Assembly: GCF_014836635.1 (NCBI RefSeq)
Contig: NZ_JACSQL010000008.1
Coordinates: 124,001 to 188,000 of the forward strand
Length of the DNA stretch: 64,000 bases
Direction: 5' to 3'
DNA from: Paenibacillus gallinarum
GTDB lineage: Bacteria > Bacillota > Bacilli > Paenibacillales > Paenibacillaceae
In this document: one piece after another, positions 54,486 to 63,877 of the stretch
Position numbering within the stretch: the first letter of the stretch is position 1
Layout of the letters: each line of letters opens with the position of its first letter
The notes under the pieces: model-generated
The model's input: the letters and a program-made list of their open reading frames with translations, nothing else
What the model was told of the DNA's origin: nothing
The model's database searches: none
Translations under genes and position numbers: made by a program

Positions 54486-55370
54486 ATGAACAAACGGTTT
54501 AATACCCCAGGCGGGCGTGTGTTTGATGCGTTCAACTACGTGTTCTTGGGTCTGTTTGGACTTGTCACTGTACTGCCGTTTCTCTACATTATTGGTAATT
54601 CATTTGCCACAGAAGCAGAGATTACGGCCCGAAGTTTCTTTCTGATACCAAAGGAATTTTCGATTAGTGCGTATCAGTATATTTTCTCTTCATCTACGAT
54701 TTTTAGAAGTATTGGAAACTCCATTTTCATTACGGTTGCCGGGACCATTGTCAATTTGTTTTTTACACTGACGATGGCGTACCCCCTGTCTCGCAAAAAC
54801 TTCTGGGGACGAAATGTAGTGATGAACTTAGTTATCTTCTCCATGTTATTTGGTGGAGGAATGATCCCAACTTATCTCGTTATTCGTGGTCTAGGTTTGC
54901 TGGATAGCTACTGGGCATTGATTTTACCAGGGGCGATTGGCGCGTTTAACTTGATTGTGGTCAAAAACTTTTTTCAAGAACTTCCAGCAGGATTGGAAGA
55001 GGCAGCTTCGATCGATGGGTGTACGGATATCGGGGTCCTATGGCGAATTGTACTTCCGTTATCGAAACCTGTTATCGCCACCTTCGCTCTATTTTACGCG
55101 GTAGGTCATTGGAATAACTTTTTCTCGGCCCTTTTATATCTAACAGACAGTGCGAAATGGCCGCTGCAGATCATGCTTAGGCAGATTGTACTTCTATCGC
55201 AAGGTACGGTGGGAGACATGGCTAACCTTGATCAAAACTTTGTTCAGCCACCTGAACAGTCCATTAAAATGGCGGTTATCGTGGTTGGTACGATCCCAAT
55301 TCTAATCGTGTATCCGTTCTTGCAAAAGCATTTTGCAAAAGGGGTCCTGCTTGGTTCCATTAAGGGGTAA
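54486..55370 (+). CDS. Sugar ABC transporter permease, YtcP/CarB type
   Basis: This is the second membrane subunit, 294 aa, with six membrane segments. Its EAA loop is EEAASIDGCTDIGVLWRIVL, and GMIPTYLVIRGLGL is a family-typical stretch. AGGGGGTCC lies a few bases before the ATG. It ends with a GVLLGSIKG tail like its xylan-locus paralogue. No ATPase gene is present in this operon either. Confidence 0.9.
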   Translation: MNKRFNTPGGRVFDAFNYVFLGLFGLVTVLPFLYIIGNSFATEAEITARSFFLIPKEFSISAYQYIFSSSTIFRSIGNSIFITVAGTIVNLFFTLTMAYPLSRKNFWGRNVVMNLVIFSMLFGGGMIPTYLVIRGLGLLDSYWALILPGAIGAFNLIVVKNFFQELPAGLEEAASIDGCTDIGVLWRIVLPLSKPVIATFALFYAVGHWNNFFSALLYLTDSAKWPLQIMLRQIVLLSQGTVGDMANLDQNFVQPPEQSIKMAVIVVGTIPILIVYPFLQKHFAKGVLLGSIKG

Positions 55371-55403
55371 CAAGAAACTAAACATATATGGGGGTATAGG
55401 TTC

Positions 55404-56930
55404 ATGAAAAAAACCAAAGGCACGTTAGCGTATTCTGTAAAAATGGTGAGTACTGCGTTCTTGATTACTTCCTTGCTTGCCGCTTGTTCACCTGGGGGAA
55501 AAGAAAATACAGCTGAACCCGAAAGTCAGAACAGTCCAGGAACGAAAAATCAAATTAGTATTATGGTACCAAACTTTCAAGCAGAAACGCCTGCGGATAA
55601 CAATGCGGTTCTACAGAAACTTGAAGAACTTACGGATACAGAAGTGGAGTTTCAGTGGGTACCAAGCAGTTCCTATGATGATAAATTCAATATCACACTC
55701 GCATCAGGCAAGCTCCCTAGCCTCATGGTCGTACTTGGCAAATCGCCAAGCTTTATCAATGCGGCCCGCAGTGGTGCATTCTGGGAGCTGGGCCCTTATT
55801 TGAAAGATTATAAAAACCTATCAGGTGCGAATGAGATCATACTAAACAATGCATCGATTGATGGGAAAACCTATGGCATATACCGGGCTCGGGCACTTGG
55901 AAGAAATGGGGTTACGATTCGGAAAGACTGGCTGGATGCCCTTAAGCTAAAAGCACCGACTACAATTGATGAATTTTACAATGTCATGAAGGCGTTTACA
56001 GAAAATGACCCGGATGGCAATGGGAAAAAGGATACGTACGGGCTCATCGCGAGTCAATTTAACGGGCCATGGGACATCATGCAGGTGTGGTTTGGTGCAC
56101 CGAATGGCTGGGGAGAAGAAGACGGAAAGCTGATCCCAGCGCATACGACCCCTCAATATCTGGAAGCTTTGAAGTTCTTCCGCCAGTTGTATAGTGAGGG
56201 CCTTATTAATAAAGATTTTGCTGTAATGGATGCTACCAAAATGTCGGATCTGATGGTTAACGGCAACGGTGGAGTCATGGTCGATGTAGCAGATAATGCG
56301 CAGCGTATTGAATCCAAAATATTGGAGAAGGACCCGAATCATACAGATGCTGTAGATGTTTTGCAAGCTATGGTAGGGCCTGAAGGACATCGTGATCTTC
56401 CAACTTCCGGATATGCTGGCATGATCGCTATTTCCAAAAGTGCAGTGAAAACGGAGGAAGAGCTGAAACAAGTGCTTACTTTCCTTGACCGTTTGAATGA
56501 TGAGGAGCTGCAAATGTTGATGTCTTATGGACTCGAAGGCACTCATTATGAGAAAAAGGATGATTACATCGTTCCTACTACAGATAAGTTGGCCATGAGA
56601 GATTTGAATGGAACCAACCAGATTCTCATGTTTATTCCGGAGACACGGGGACTCACTGTAGAGCAGACAGAAATACGTAAGAAGGTAGCTGAAGTGCAAA
56701 AAGCAAACGAATCCATCGTTATTCCTAACCCGGGTGAGCCGCTGATCTCGGATGTCTATGCACAAAAAGGACCACAGCTCGACAATATCATTAATGATGC
56801 GCGTACGAAGTTTATCGTGGGTCAGATTGACGAAAAAGGGTTGCAGGACGCTTTTGCCTTGTGGGAGAAAAACGGAGGTAAAGAGTATGTAGAAGAGATC
56901 AATACACTTTACGCCGAGCTGCAGAAATAA
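55404..56930 (+). CDS. Extracellular sugar-binding lipoprotein
   Basis: This 508-aa binding protein has a signal peptide ending in a lipobox (Leu-Ala-Ala-Cys) and a Gly/Glu/Ser-rich linker. Large LplA-type family features follow, such as TIDEFYNVMKAFTENDPDGN with its Ca-site-like DPDGNGKKDT motif. It delivers oligosaccharides to the two upstream permeases. The downstream hydrolases suggest a pectin/rhamnogalacturonan-derived ligand. ATG follows a GGGGGTATAGG stretch. Confidence 0.89.
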   Translation: MKKTKGTLAYSVKMVSTAFLITSLLAACSPGGKENTAEPESQNSPGTKNQISIMVPNFQAETPADNNAVLQKLEELTDTEVEFQWVPSSSYDDKFNITLASGKLPSLMVVLGKSPSFINAARSGAFWELGPYLKDYKNLSGANEIILNNASIDGKTYGIYRARALGRNGVTIRKDWLDALKLKAPTTIDEFYNVMKAFTENDPDGNGKKDTYGLIASQFNGPWDIMQVWFGAPNGWGEEDGKLIPAHTTPQYLEALKFFRQLYSEGLINKDFAVMDATKMSDLMVNGNGGVMVDVADNAQRIESKILEKDPNHTDAVDVLQAMVGPEGHRDLPTSGYAGMIAISKSAVKTEEELKQVLTFLDRLNDEELQMLMSYGLEGTHYEKKDDYIVPTTDKLAMRDLNGTNQILMFIPETRGLTVEQTEIRKKVAEVQKANESIVIPNPGEPLISDVYAQKGPQLDNIINDARTKFIVGQIDEKGLQDAFALWEKNGGKEYVEEINTLYAELQK

Positions 56931-56953
56931 AAGGCTTCAGGGAGGTTATCAGC

Positions 56954-59900
56954 ATGTGGAATGTCCAAACATTTCAGAATCCAGGAAATGAATATCGTGC
57001 TCATCCTTTCTGGTTCTGGAATGGTGAGATGGATGATGAGCAGATCAAACACCAAATTTCGGAGATGGAAAAACAAGGCGTAGGCGGATTTTTTATCTGT
57101 GCGAGACAGGGACTAACCATCCCTTATCTCTCACAGGCTTGGTTTCATAAGGTAAGGTTTGCTGTGAAGGAAGCGAAGGCAAAAGGGATGCAGGTTTGGC
57201 TTTACGATGAATATCCGTATCCGAGCGGCATGGCCGGCGGAGAAGTAACCCTTGAAATGCCCGAAGCAAAACAGCGTGCACTCATACATCACACAGGTAG
57301 GGTGAACCATGGCGAAAATGTGTCATGGACCTTGCCATGGGCGGTGATTTTGTATGCAAAAGCAGTACCGGTTAACGCGGACGGGACACACGAGTGGGAA
57401 CAAGTAATAGAACTTCGAAAACAGATCGGGAATATCCAGCTTGAGCAGGTATATCAGGAAACGGGACTCACTTCATATAATCGCAAGCGATTTTTCACTT
57501 ATGAAACTGCGTTTCGTTTGGAATGGGAAGTACCTGAAGGAGAATATGAAATCTTTATTTTCATGGAGCAGGAGATTGATGATTTTAAATATTACGGTAA
57601 TTTTGTAGATCCTCTCAATGAGAAGGCGATGAAACGATTTATTGAGCTTACGCATGAGCGGTATGAGGAGGAACTTGGAGAAGATTTCGGAACCGTGATT
57701 AAAGGGATGTTTACGGACGAGATTGCACCTCTTGGCCGAATTCCTTGGTCACCGCAGTTGCCGTCTTTTTTCAAAGAAAGAACAGGTTATGATCTTATCG
57801 AACAGCTTCCTGCCTTACTGCGAAGTGATGTACCCAAGGCAAAACAGACTCGGTATGACTATTATCAATCCGTTCATCTGCTGCTGCGAAAATCGGTCCA
57901 TAAGCAGGCACACGATTTCTGTGAACAGGCACAAATCGAATATGCAGCTGAGGTTCCATCCCTGCGAATGACGACACAGCTGTACAGCCATCTGCCTGGC
58001 GGTGATTCTGCTCATGAAAAAACAGGCCGTTCGCTTGAATATATACTACAGCGCTACGGACTAAATATGCGGGATAACCCGAAGATGGTTAGTTCCCTTG
58101 CTCGGCAGCTCGGCAGACCGCGCAATATGATTGAATGCTTTCACAGTGTAGGCTGGTCCATGACCTTACAGGATGCAAAATGGATGATTGACCGTATGGC
58201 TGCGATGGGCACGAATTTTTATAATTTCCATGCCTTTTTCTATACCATCAGTGGGCTTGCAAAACATGATGCACCTCCTTCTCAATTTTTACAGAATCCC
58301 TATTGGCCTTATTTCCGCGAGCTCGGAGATTATGTAGGGCGCATTAGCTATCTGATGAGCGAAGGGAAGGCAGATATTCGAATTGCTTTGCTTGACCCAA
58401 CAACCACATTCTGGACCCTGATGGGGAATCCGCTACATGGATTTGCGTACGGCGGAGAAGAGGAAGAAGAAAAAGCACAGCTTGATCAGCTCAAGGAAGA
58501 CTGGCTTATTCTATCGAATCTACTGCTTCGATATCGTCGTGACTACGATCATCTTGATCCAGAACTGCTTGCTGAAGCACAGATTAGAGAGGGGAACATC
58601 GAAATCGGTGAGGCATCCTATGAGGTGTTGATTCTGCCCCCTATGCTGAATCTGGAGGCTGCTGCTTGGAGTCAGCTTCAAGCTTTTGTCAGCGCAGGTG
58701 GAAAAGTCATTACGACGGGGTGTCTTCCGGTTGAGTCAGTCGAGCCGGGATCTCCGGGAGCCTTGGACTGGGAAGAACTTTGCAAAAAGGAGAACGTGTA
58801 CTCTCTTCCTGTAGATGGAGCGATGGAACAGAAAATTTCAGAGTACCTTCTACCACAGCTCGATGAATGGATAGAAGATGCCGTCGTACTAAGCATAGAG
58901 AATGACCCTCTGCATGTACTTCAGCAGTTCCGTATGATCTCAGCTCATGAGGCGGTTTTATTCCTGACGAATCAGGAAGGAGAAACCTTGCAAGGGAAGT
59001 TGCAGATTGATAAGAAGGCACTGCTCAGTAGATTAGGAGCGAATGCGGAGATTAGTAATATCCAAGTGGATGTGCGGAACTTATCACTTCGTACAGGGGA
59101 AACCAGTGAAAGACGGTCTGTCACTGATATTAAAGAAGTGGAAGTTACACTTGCTCCTTATGAAGCGGTAATTTTCCTATTAGATGTTGTCCCGGCAAAC
59201 GTGATGACGGATAGAGAACTGAGAATAGTACCAAGTCCTTATCAAATCGAACTTCCTGTAGCAGGGGGGTGGACGGTAACCCCGGAGCAGGATAATAAAC
59301 TGCGTATCGGTGATTTTTCGTTAACCGTTACTGACTCGTTAGGGCAGGTACATATTCAGGATCTGAAAGTACAGGCTAAAACGTTCATTGAGCAGATTGC
59401 GAGTGAAGCGGGAAGCGGACTGCCTATCCAATTTAATCAAGTATTTGGTACACCGAAGAAAGCCAAAGTGGCTTATCCACTTGATGCCGTTTATAAATCT
59501 CAGTTCATGTGCCATAGAAAAGAACAGAACTGCTTATTATTTTTTGATGGAAGCGCCATCTCAGGGAATTACGTAATCGAAGTCAATCAGCACCGGCTGA
59601 GTGCTTCTGATTTCGCTCCTGTCTGGATCACCGATTATACCAATATTGGGACTCAGATTGCTCCATACCTTCAGGTTGGGCTGAATGAAATTTCGATTAA
59701 AGTCGAAGTGACAACAGATTATGACGGTATTGTAGATCCGCTCATGTTGTCAGGTGCATTTGGTGTTTATTACGAGGACGATATGCCTGTACTGGCGGCA
59801 TTACCTGAATCTATTGATACCCTTCTACCAGAACCGATGGCAGGTTTCCCGCATTACGCAGGGACGCTAAGTGTAAAACGGTCCTTTGAATACAGGGCTG

Positions 59901-60220
59901 TAGATGAGCAGGGCTCCGACCAGTTTGAACTATTGTTTACGGATTTTCGTTTGCAAGATGTAATCGAAGTGCTAGTTAATGGACAATCTCTGGGGATTCG
60001 TGCTTGGTCTCCTTATTGTTGGGTGGGCAGTACCTCACTTCTTCGTGAGGGAGGCAATCAGGTAGAAGTCAAAGTTACCGGAACGCTGATCGGCCTGCTC
60101 GAAGGCACTTATTTTGATCAGGAGCAGCATGCCGCAGTAGATGTGAGAGTAAAACAAAATGAAGCCCAGTTAACATGCCAAATTACAAAAATAGAAACCT
60201 TAGGAGGTAACATAAAATGA
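56954..60220 (+). CDS. Large glycoside hydrolase, GH106-like
   Basis: This 1088-aa protein has no signal peptide, so it should act on imported material. The N-terminal half is a TIM-barrel-like domain starting HPFWFWNGEMDDEQIKHQI and containing YDEYPYPSGMAGG and a GMFTDEIAPLGRIPWSP segment with acidic catalytic candidates. A glutamine-amidotransferase-like middle part (VLILPPMLNLEAAAW) follows. The C-terminal part holds beta-sandwich domains (SVKRSFEY, LLEGTYFD). This layout is like GH106 alpha-L-rhamnosidases and related uncharacterised families. GGAGG lies just before the ATG. Substrate is inferred from the GH105 neighbour; assignment to GH106 itself is uncertain. Confidence 0.72.
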   Translation: MWNVQTFQNPGNEYRAHPFWFWNGEMDDEQIKHQISEMEKQGVGGFFICARQGLTIPYLSQAWFHKVRFAVKEAKAKGMQVWLYDEYPYPSGMAGGEVTLEMPEAKQRALIHHTGRVNHGENVSWTLPWAVILYAKAVPVNADGTHEWEQVIELRKQIGNIQLEQVYQETGLTSYNRKRFFTYETAFRLEWEVPEGEYEIFIFMEQEIDDFKYYGNFVDPLNEKAMKRFIELTHERYEEELGEDFGTVIKGMFTDEIAPLGRIPWSPQLPSFFKERTGYDLIEQLPALLRSDVPKAKQTRYDYYQSVHLLLRKSVHKQAHDFCEQAQIEYAAEVPSLRMTTQLYSHLPGGDSAHEKTGRSLEYILQRYGLNMRDNPKMVSSLARQLGRPRNMIECFHSVGWSMTLQDAKWMIDRMAAMGTNFYNFHAFFYTISGLAKHDAPPSQFLQNPYWPYFRELGDYVGRISYLMSEGKADIRIALLDPTTTFWTLMGNPLHGFAYGGEEEEEKAQLDQLKEDWLILSNLLLRYRRDYDHLDPELLAEAQIREGNIEIGEASYEVLILPPMLNLEAAAWSQLQAFVSAGGKVITTGCLPVESVEPGSPGALDWEELCKKENVYSLPVDGAMEQKISEYLLPQLDEWIEDAVVLSIENDPLHVLQQFRMISAHEAVLFLTNQEGETLQGKLQIDKKALLSRLGANAEISNIQVDVRNLSLRTGETSERRSVTDIKEVEVTLAPYEAVIFLLDVVPANVMTDRELRIVPSPYQIELPVAGGWTVTPEQDNKLRIGDFSLTVTDSLGQVHIQDLKVQAKTFIEQIASEAGSGLPIQFNQVFGTPKKAKVAYPLDAVYKSQFMCHRKEQNCLLFFDGSAISGNYVIEVNQHRLSASDFAPVWITDYTNIGTQIAPYLQVGLNEISIKVEVTTDYDGIVDPLMLSGAFGVYYEDDMPVLAALPESIDTLLPEPMAGFPHYAGTLSVKRSFEYRAVDEQGSDQFELLFTDFRLQDVIEVLVNGQSLGIRAWSPYCWVGSTSLLREGGNQVEVKVTGTLIGLLEGTYFDQEQHAAVDVRVKQNEAQLTCQITKIETLGGNIK

Positions 60221-61506
60221 GCAAAAAAACTTATGCGGTTGTAGGTACGGGAGGACGAGCAGGATTTTTCTATACGGCACTGGCCCAGGATTACCGCGAT
60301 CAGTCTGAACTTCTTGCATTTTGTGATACCAATCAGACACGTATGGATTATGCCAATAAAGTGCTGAGGGAGAAATGTGATTACCCTGAAGTACCTACTT
60401 ATAAAGATACTGAATTTGAAACTATGATTGAAAAGCATAAGCCGGACACTATCATTGTCACGAGTATCGACCGGACGCATCACCGCTATATTATCCGTGC
60501 TCTCGAACTCGGTTGTGATGTCATTACAGAAAAGCCGATGACGGTTGACGAGGAAAAATGTCAGGAGATTCTTGATGCGGTAGAAAGAACCGGACGGAAT
60601 GTTCGGGTAACTTTTAACTATAGATATGCTCCGCATCATACGAAAGCTCGTGAGCTGATCTTGAACGGGACGATTGGTGATGTTCATTCCGTACATTTTG
60701 AGTGGCTTTTGAATACTCGTCATGGCGCAGATTATTTCCGCAGATGGCACCGTGACAAACGGAACAGCGGGGGACTCCTCGTACATAAATCAACGCATCA
60801 TTTTGACTTGGTTAATTTCTGGATCGGCTCTCAGCCGGAGACTGTCTTCGCGTTTGGGGATTTACTCTTCTACGGTAAAGAGAATGCGGAGAATCGCGGA
60901 GAGAGCCATCCTTATCAGCGGGCAACAGGAAATGAACATGCGAAAGATGATCCTTTTGCATTGCATCTAGATGAGAACGAATCACTCAAAGCAATGTATC
61001 TTGATGCAGAGCATGAAGATGGATATCAGCGGGACCAAAACGTTTTTGGAGACGGAATTAATATCGAAGACACGATGGGTGTCCTTGTAAAATACAAAAA
61101 TCGTGCAGTCCTTACGTATTCCCTGAATGCGTATATGCCGTGGGAAGGATACCGTATTGCTTTTAATGGCAGTAAGGGACGGATTGAAATGAATATTGTT
61201 GAACAGTCCTACGTGAATGCAGGCGGAGACCGGGCGAACGAAGGTGCACTGCAAGGACATAGTATCAAAGTATTCCCAATGTTTGATGTGCCTTACCTGG
61301 TTGATGTAGAGGAAGGAGAAGGAGGACACGGAGGAGGCGACCCAGTTCTTCTGAATGATCTATTTGGTGAGCCGGTACATGATCCATTTGACCGCGCAGC
61401 GAACCACGTGGATGGAGCACGTTCTATTTTGACAGGGATTGCTGCTAACAAAGCCATTCGTACCGGACTTCCTGTACAGATTGATGATCTTGTGAAGTTC
61501 TACTAG
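60217..61506 (+). CDS. Gfo/Idh/MocA-family oxidoreductase
   Basis: This 429-aa NAD(P)-dependent protein has the Rossmann start VVGTGGRAGFFY, the EKP motif in DVITEKPMTVDEEKC (about residue 107) and a C-terminal alpha/beta domain with the HKSTHHFDLVNFW stretch carrying candidate catalytic His residues. The ATG overlaps the stop of the large hydrolase by four bases. Family members oxidise sugar or polyol groups, and some act as NAD-dependent glycosidases (GH109). Its place between two hydrolases suggests it processes a sugar released by them. Confidence 0.87.
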   Translation: MSKKTYAVVGTGGRAGFFYTALAQDYRDQSELLAFCDTNQTRMDYANKVLREKCDYPEVPTYKDTEFETMIEKHKPDTIIVTSIDRTHHRYIIRALELGCDVITEKPMTVDEEKCQEILDAVERTGRNVRVTFNYRYAPHHTKARELILNGTIGDVHSVHFEWLLNTRHGADYFRRWHRDKRNSGGLLVHKSTHHFDLVNFWIGSQPETVFAFGDLLFYGKENAENRGESHPYQRATGNEHAKDDPFALHLDENESLKAMYLDAEHEDGYQRDQNVFGDGINIEDTMGVLVKYKNRAVLTYSLNAYMPWEGYRIAFNGSKGRIEMNIVEQSYVNAGGDRANEGALQGHSIKVFPMFDVPYLVDVEEGEGGHGGGDPVLLNDLFGEPVHDPFDRAANHVDGARSILTGIAANKAIRTGLPVQIDDLVKFY

Positions 61507-61561
61507 GACGTTTTCCGTGATAACGGACTCTATAAATTAAGAACAGAAGGGACTGGTCCTC

Positions 61562-63790
61562 ATTCGATATTTTCATGCTAATGAAGCGATAGCGAGCCGT
61601 GTACCTGATTCCATTCCGGATGTGCTTGAGACAATTGCACAGCGATATATCGGGGATAATCCTAAGCATTCGTTTCTATTTCGCGCCTTTCATAGAGAGG
61701 GGTTCAAGAGACTTTCGGATTATAGATATGAAATGGATCTCTGTGAACGTCTGCCGGAAGCAACTACCGGAAGTTATGCTTATGTATGGGGAAAGTTGTG
61801 GAGCGGACATCCGCAGGAAACGAAACTGAATATGAGTTTAAGCTGCTATAGTCCTGTGAAAATTTATGTGAACGGAGCCTTATTTTTCACTTCGGATCTG
61901 CATCAAGAACTATTTCCAGAAAGACGAACTGCTCTGCAAATTCCCGTTCAGTACGGTTGGAATGATGTCATTCTTCAGTTTGTGAAGACCGATGTTGGGT
62001 TTGGCGGTGTCTTTGGTACAGGTTCGTTTAAGAATTTTCCTCTTCATTTTATTGTTCCAAGTCATGACCGGGATGGAATGGAAGGGTGGCTGTATTCTGA
62101 AGCGTTTCGAGAGCCTCCGGCAGAGCTGCCTCGACAAGGGATGACCGAAGAAGAAACGGGGCTTACCTGGTATCCTCGGCAGCATTGGACTGAACTAGAG
62201 GAACATTCTGGAGTATTCGCAAGGCTCTATGGAACAGAGCAGCAGGCGGAAGCGTACGCCTGGACAACAGTTGCTGTAAATAAGCCGGGAAGCCCCCCTC
62301 TTTTATTGAAAGGCAGACACGACGGACCGATTACGGTCTACTTAGATGGAGCGATGATCTATGAATCAAAGGCATCTGAAGGGGAACTGACACTGCCGAT
62401 TCAGCGCAAGTTCGGTGTTCATCATCTGGTCATTAAGGGAGCCTGTCTTGATTCTTCAGTTTCCAGGTGGGGATTTCATCTGGAGGAGATCGAGCAGGAG
62501 AGCGGGGCAGCACTGATCTCACCTTATCCCGTAGCGGGGAGCCGCGATCCTTACCTATACCTAGGACCTTTTGAGCCGGGGACAAATTTACCCCCTGCTC
62601 AGGTTCAGGAAGTACACCGTGTATTTGATGATGGCAAAAAAGGCGTATACTATGAGCTAGATCAGCCAGGAACGACCATCCGGCCTTATCTCGAAAACAC
62701 ACATTATGGTAAATGGAATTATCCTTTAGGGGTCACATTACTCGGCCTTCTGCATACGGGAACGGAGCTTGGAAGAGAAGATTATATTCGCTATGGCGTA
62801 GATCATATTTCACTTAGTACTACCTTTGATCAGTATGGGTTATGGGACAGGGCAATGTATGGAGCGGCAGGGATTAATAATCAGCTGTCAGCCATCGATA
62901 GTTTGGATGACTGCGGTTCTTTTGGAGCGACGATGATGGCAGCGATGGATCTGCAGGATATTCCTTATGGAAGAGAGACAGCAGACCGTATTGCTGCTTA
63001 TATCACGGAGGAGCAAGAACGTTTGGAAGATGGGGCTTTCTTTCGCCAAAGAGGCAGTGGTGAGATGCGTCAGGAGACAATGTGGTGTGATGATTTATAC
63101 ATGAGCACTCCTTTTCTATCCCGTTACGCGCGGCTGTCCGGGGATTCCTCGTATTTAGAGGATGCGGTACAACAATTTTTGCTGTTCCGTAAATATCTCT
63201 ATATTCCGAAACTGCAAGTGATGTCTCATGTATATGATTTTGTTAGAGGCAGCGCAACGGGAATCCCATGGGGACGAGGGAATGGGTGGGTGCTTTTCTC
63301 ACTCACTGAACTTCTGGAGATCCTTCCTGAGAATCATGCTAAGCGCTCCGAACTGATATCTTTTTATAGGAATTTGTGTGAAGGTTATCTTCGTCTACAA
63401 GGAGAAAATGGTCTGTGGCATCAGGTACTAAACCGTCCTGATAGTTATGAAGAAAGTTCTTGCACGTCTATGTTTATTTATGCTTATGCCAAAGGGATTC
63501 GTAACGGCTGGTTGACCGAGCCTGCTCCGTATATTGATGCGGTATTCCAAGGCTGGAGAGGGCTGACTCGTGTCGCGATTGATGCGAAAGGCAATATTTA
63601 CGGTGTCTGCCGCGGCTCAGGATATTCTTTTACAGCAGCCTATTATAAAGATGATTTAGGATGGAACCTGAATGATACGCATGGAATTGGAATCGTGCTT
63701 CTTGCAGGTGTAGAAGCGTTGCGTTTACAAAATGAGCTTGAAAAAACAGAAGCTGCTGAAGCCGCAGCGGTTTCACCTCGTTCTTCTTAA
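61562..63790 (+). CDS. GH105-type unsaturated rhamnogalacturonyl hydrolase with N-terminal extension
   Basis: The C-terminal half (about residues 370-735) is a GH88/GH105 (alpha/alpha)6 barrel with DDLYMSTPFLSRYA, VYDFVRGS and WGRGNGWVLFSL, which removes unsaturated uronic residues from lyase products. The N-terminal 370 residues are beta-rich accessory domains. The first standard start, GTG 61622, has no ribosome-binding site. The frame continues upstream with protein-like sequence (RYFHANEAIASRVPDSIPDV) to an ATT at 61562, nine bases after AGAAGGGA, and then a stop. The start is therefore set there provisionally. Confidence 0.85.
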   Translation: MRYFHANEAIASRVPDSIPDVLETIAQRYIGDNPKHSFLFRAFHREGFKRLSDYRYEMDLCERLPEATTGSYAYVWGKLWSGHPQETKLNMSLSCYSPVKIYVNGALFFTSDLHQELFPERRTALQIPVQYGWNDVILQFVKTDVGFGGVFGTGSFKNFPLHFIVPSHDRDGMEGWLYSEAFREPPAELPRQGMTEEETGLTWYPRQHWTELEEHSGVFARLYGTEQQAEAYAWTTVAVNKPGSPPLLLKGRHDGPITVYLDGAMIYESKASEGELTLPIQRKFGVHHLVIKGACLDSSVSRWGFHLEEIEQESGAALISPYPVAGSRDPYLYLGPFEPGTNLPPAQVQEVHRVFDDGKKGVYYELDQPGTTIRPYLENTHYGKWNYPLGVTLLGLLHTGTELGREDYIRYGVDHISLSTTFDQYGLWDRAMYGAAGINNQLSAIDSLDDCGSFGATMMAAMDLQDIPYGRETADRIAAYITEEQERLEDGAFFRQRGSGEMRQETMWCDDLYMSTPFLSRYARLSGDSSYLEDAVQQFLLFRKYLYIPKLQVMSHVYDFVRGSATGIPWGRGNGWVLFSLTELLEILPENHAKRSELISFYRNLCEGYLRLQGENGLWHQVLNRPDSYEESSCTSMFIYAYAKGIRNGWLTEPAPYIDAVFQGWRGLTRVAIDAKGNIYGVCRGSGYSFTAAYYKDDLGWNLNDTHGIGIVLLAGVEALRLQNELEKTEAAEAAAVSPRSS

Positions 63791-63822
63791 GTGCCAATCT
63801 GAAGATTCGTTCAAATGATAAC

Positions 63823-63863
63823 AAAAGGGTAAGAGGCTCATATAGAGTCCCTTGCCCTTTTTG
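63823..63863. terminator. Terminator at the end of the rhamnogalacturonan-type operon
   Basis: AAAAGGGTAAG (63823-63833) pairs with CTTGCCCTTTT, with one wobble, and is followed by more T. It lies between the GH105 gene and a convergent - strand gene and may serve both. Confidence 0.8.
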
Positions 63864-63877
63864 TATATGTGCCATAG

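Noticed and set aside
55947..56765. 272-aa antisense frame inside the binding-lipoprotein gene
   Set aside because: No ribosome-binding site or family features; Cys/His/Ile-rich composition is typical of an antisense shadow.
60118..60786. 222-aa antisense frame across the hydrolase/oxidoreductase junction
   Set aside because: It overlaps two solid genes and has no recognisable motif.
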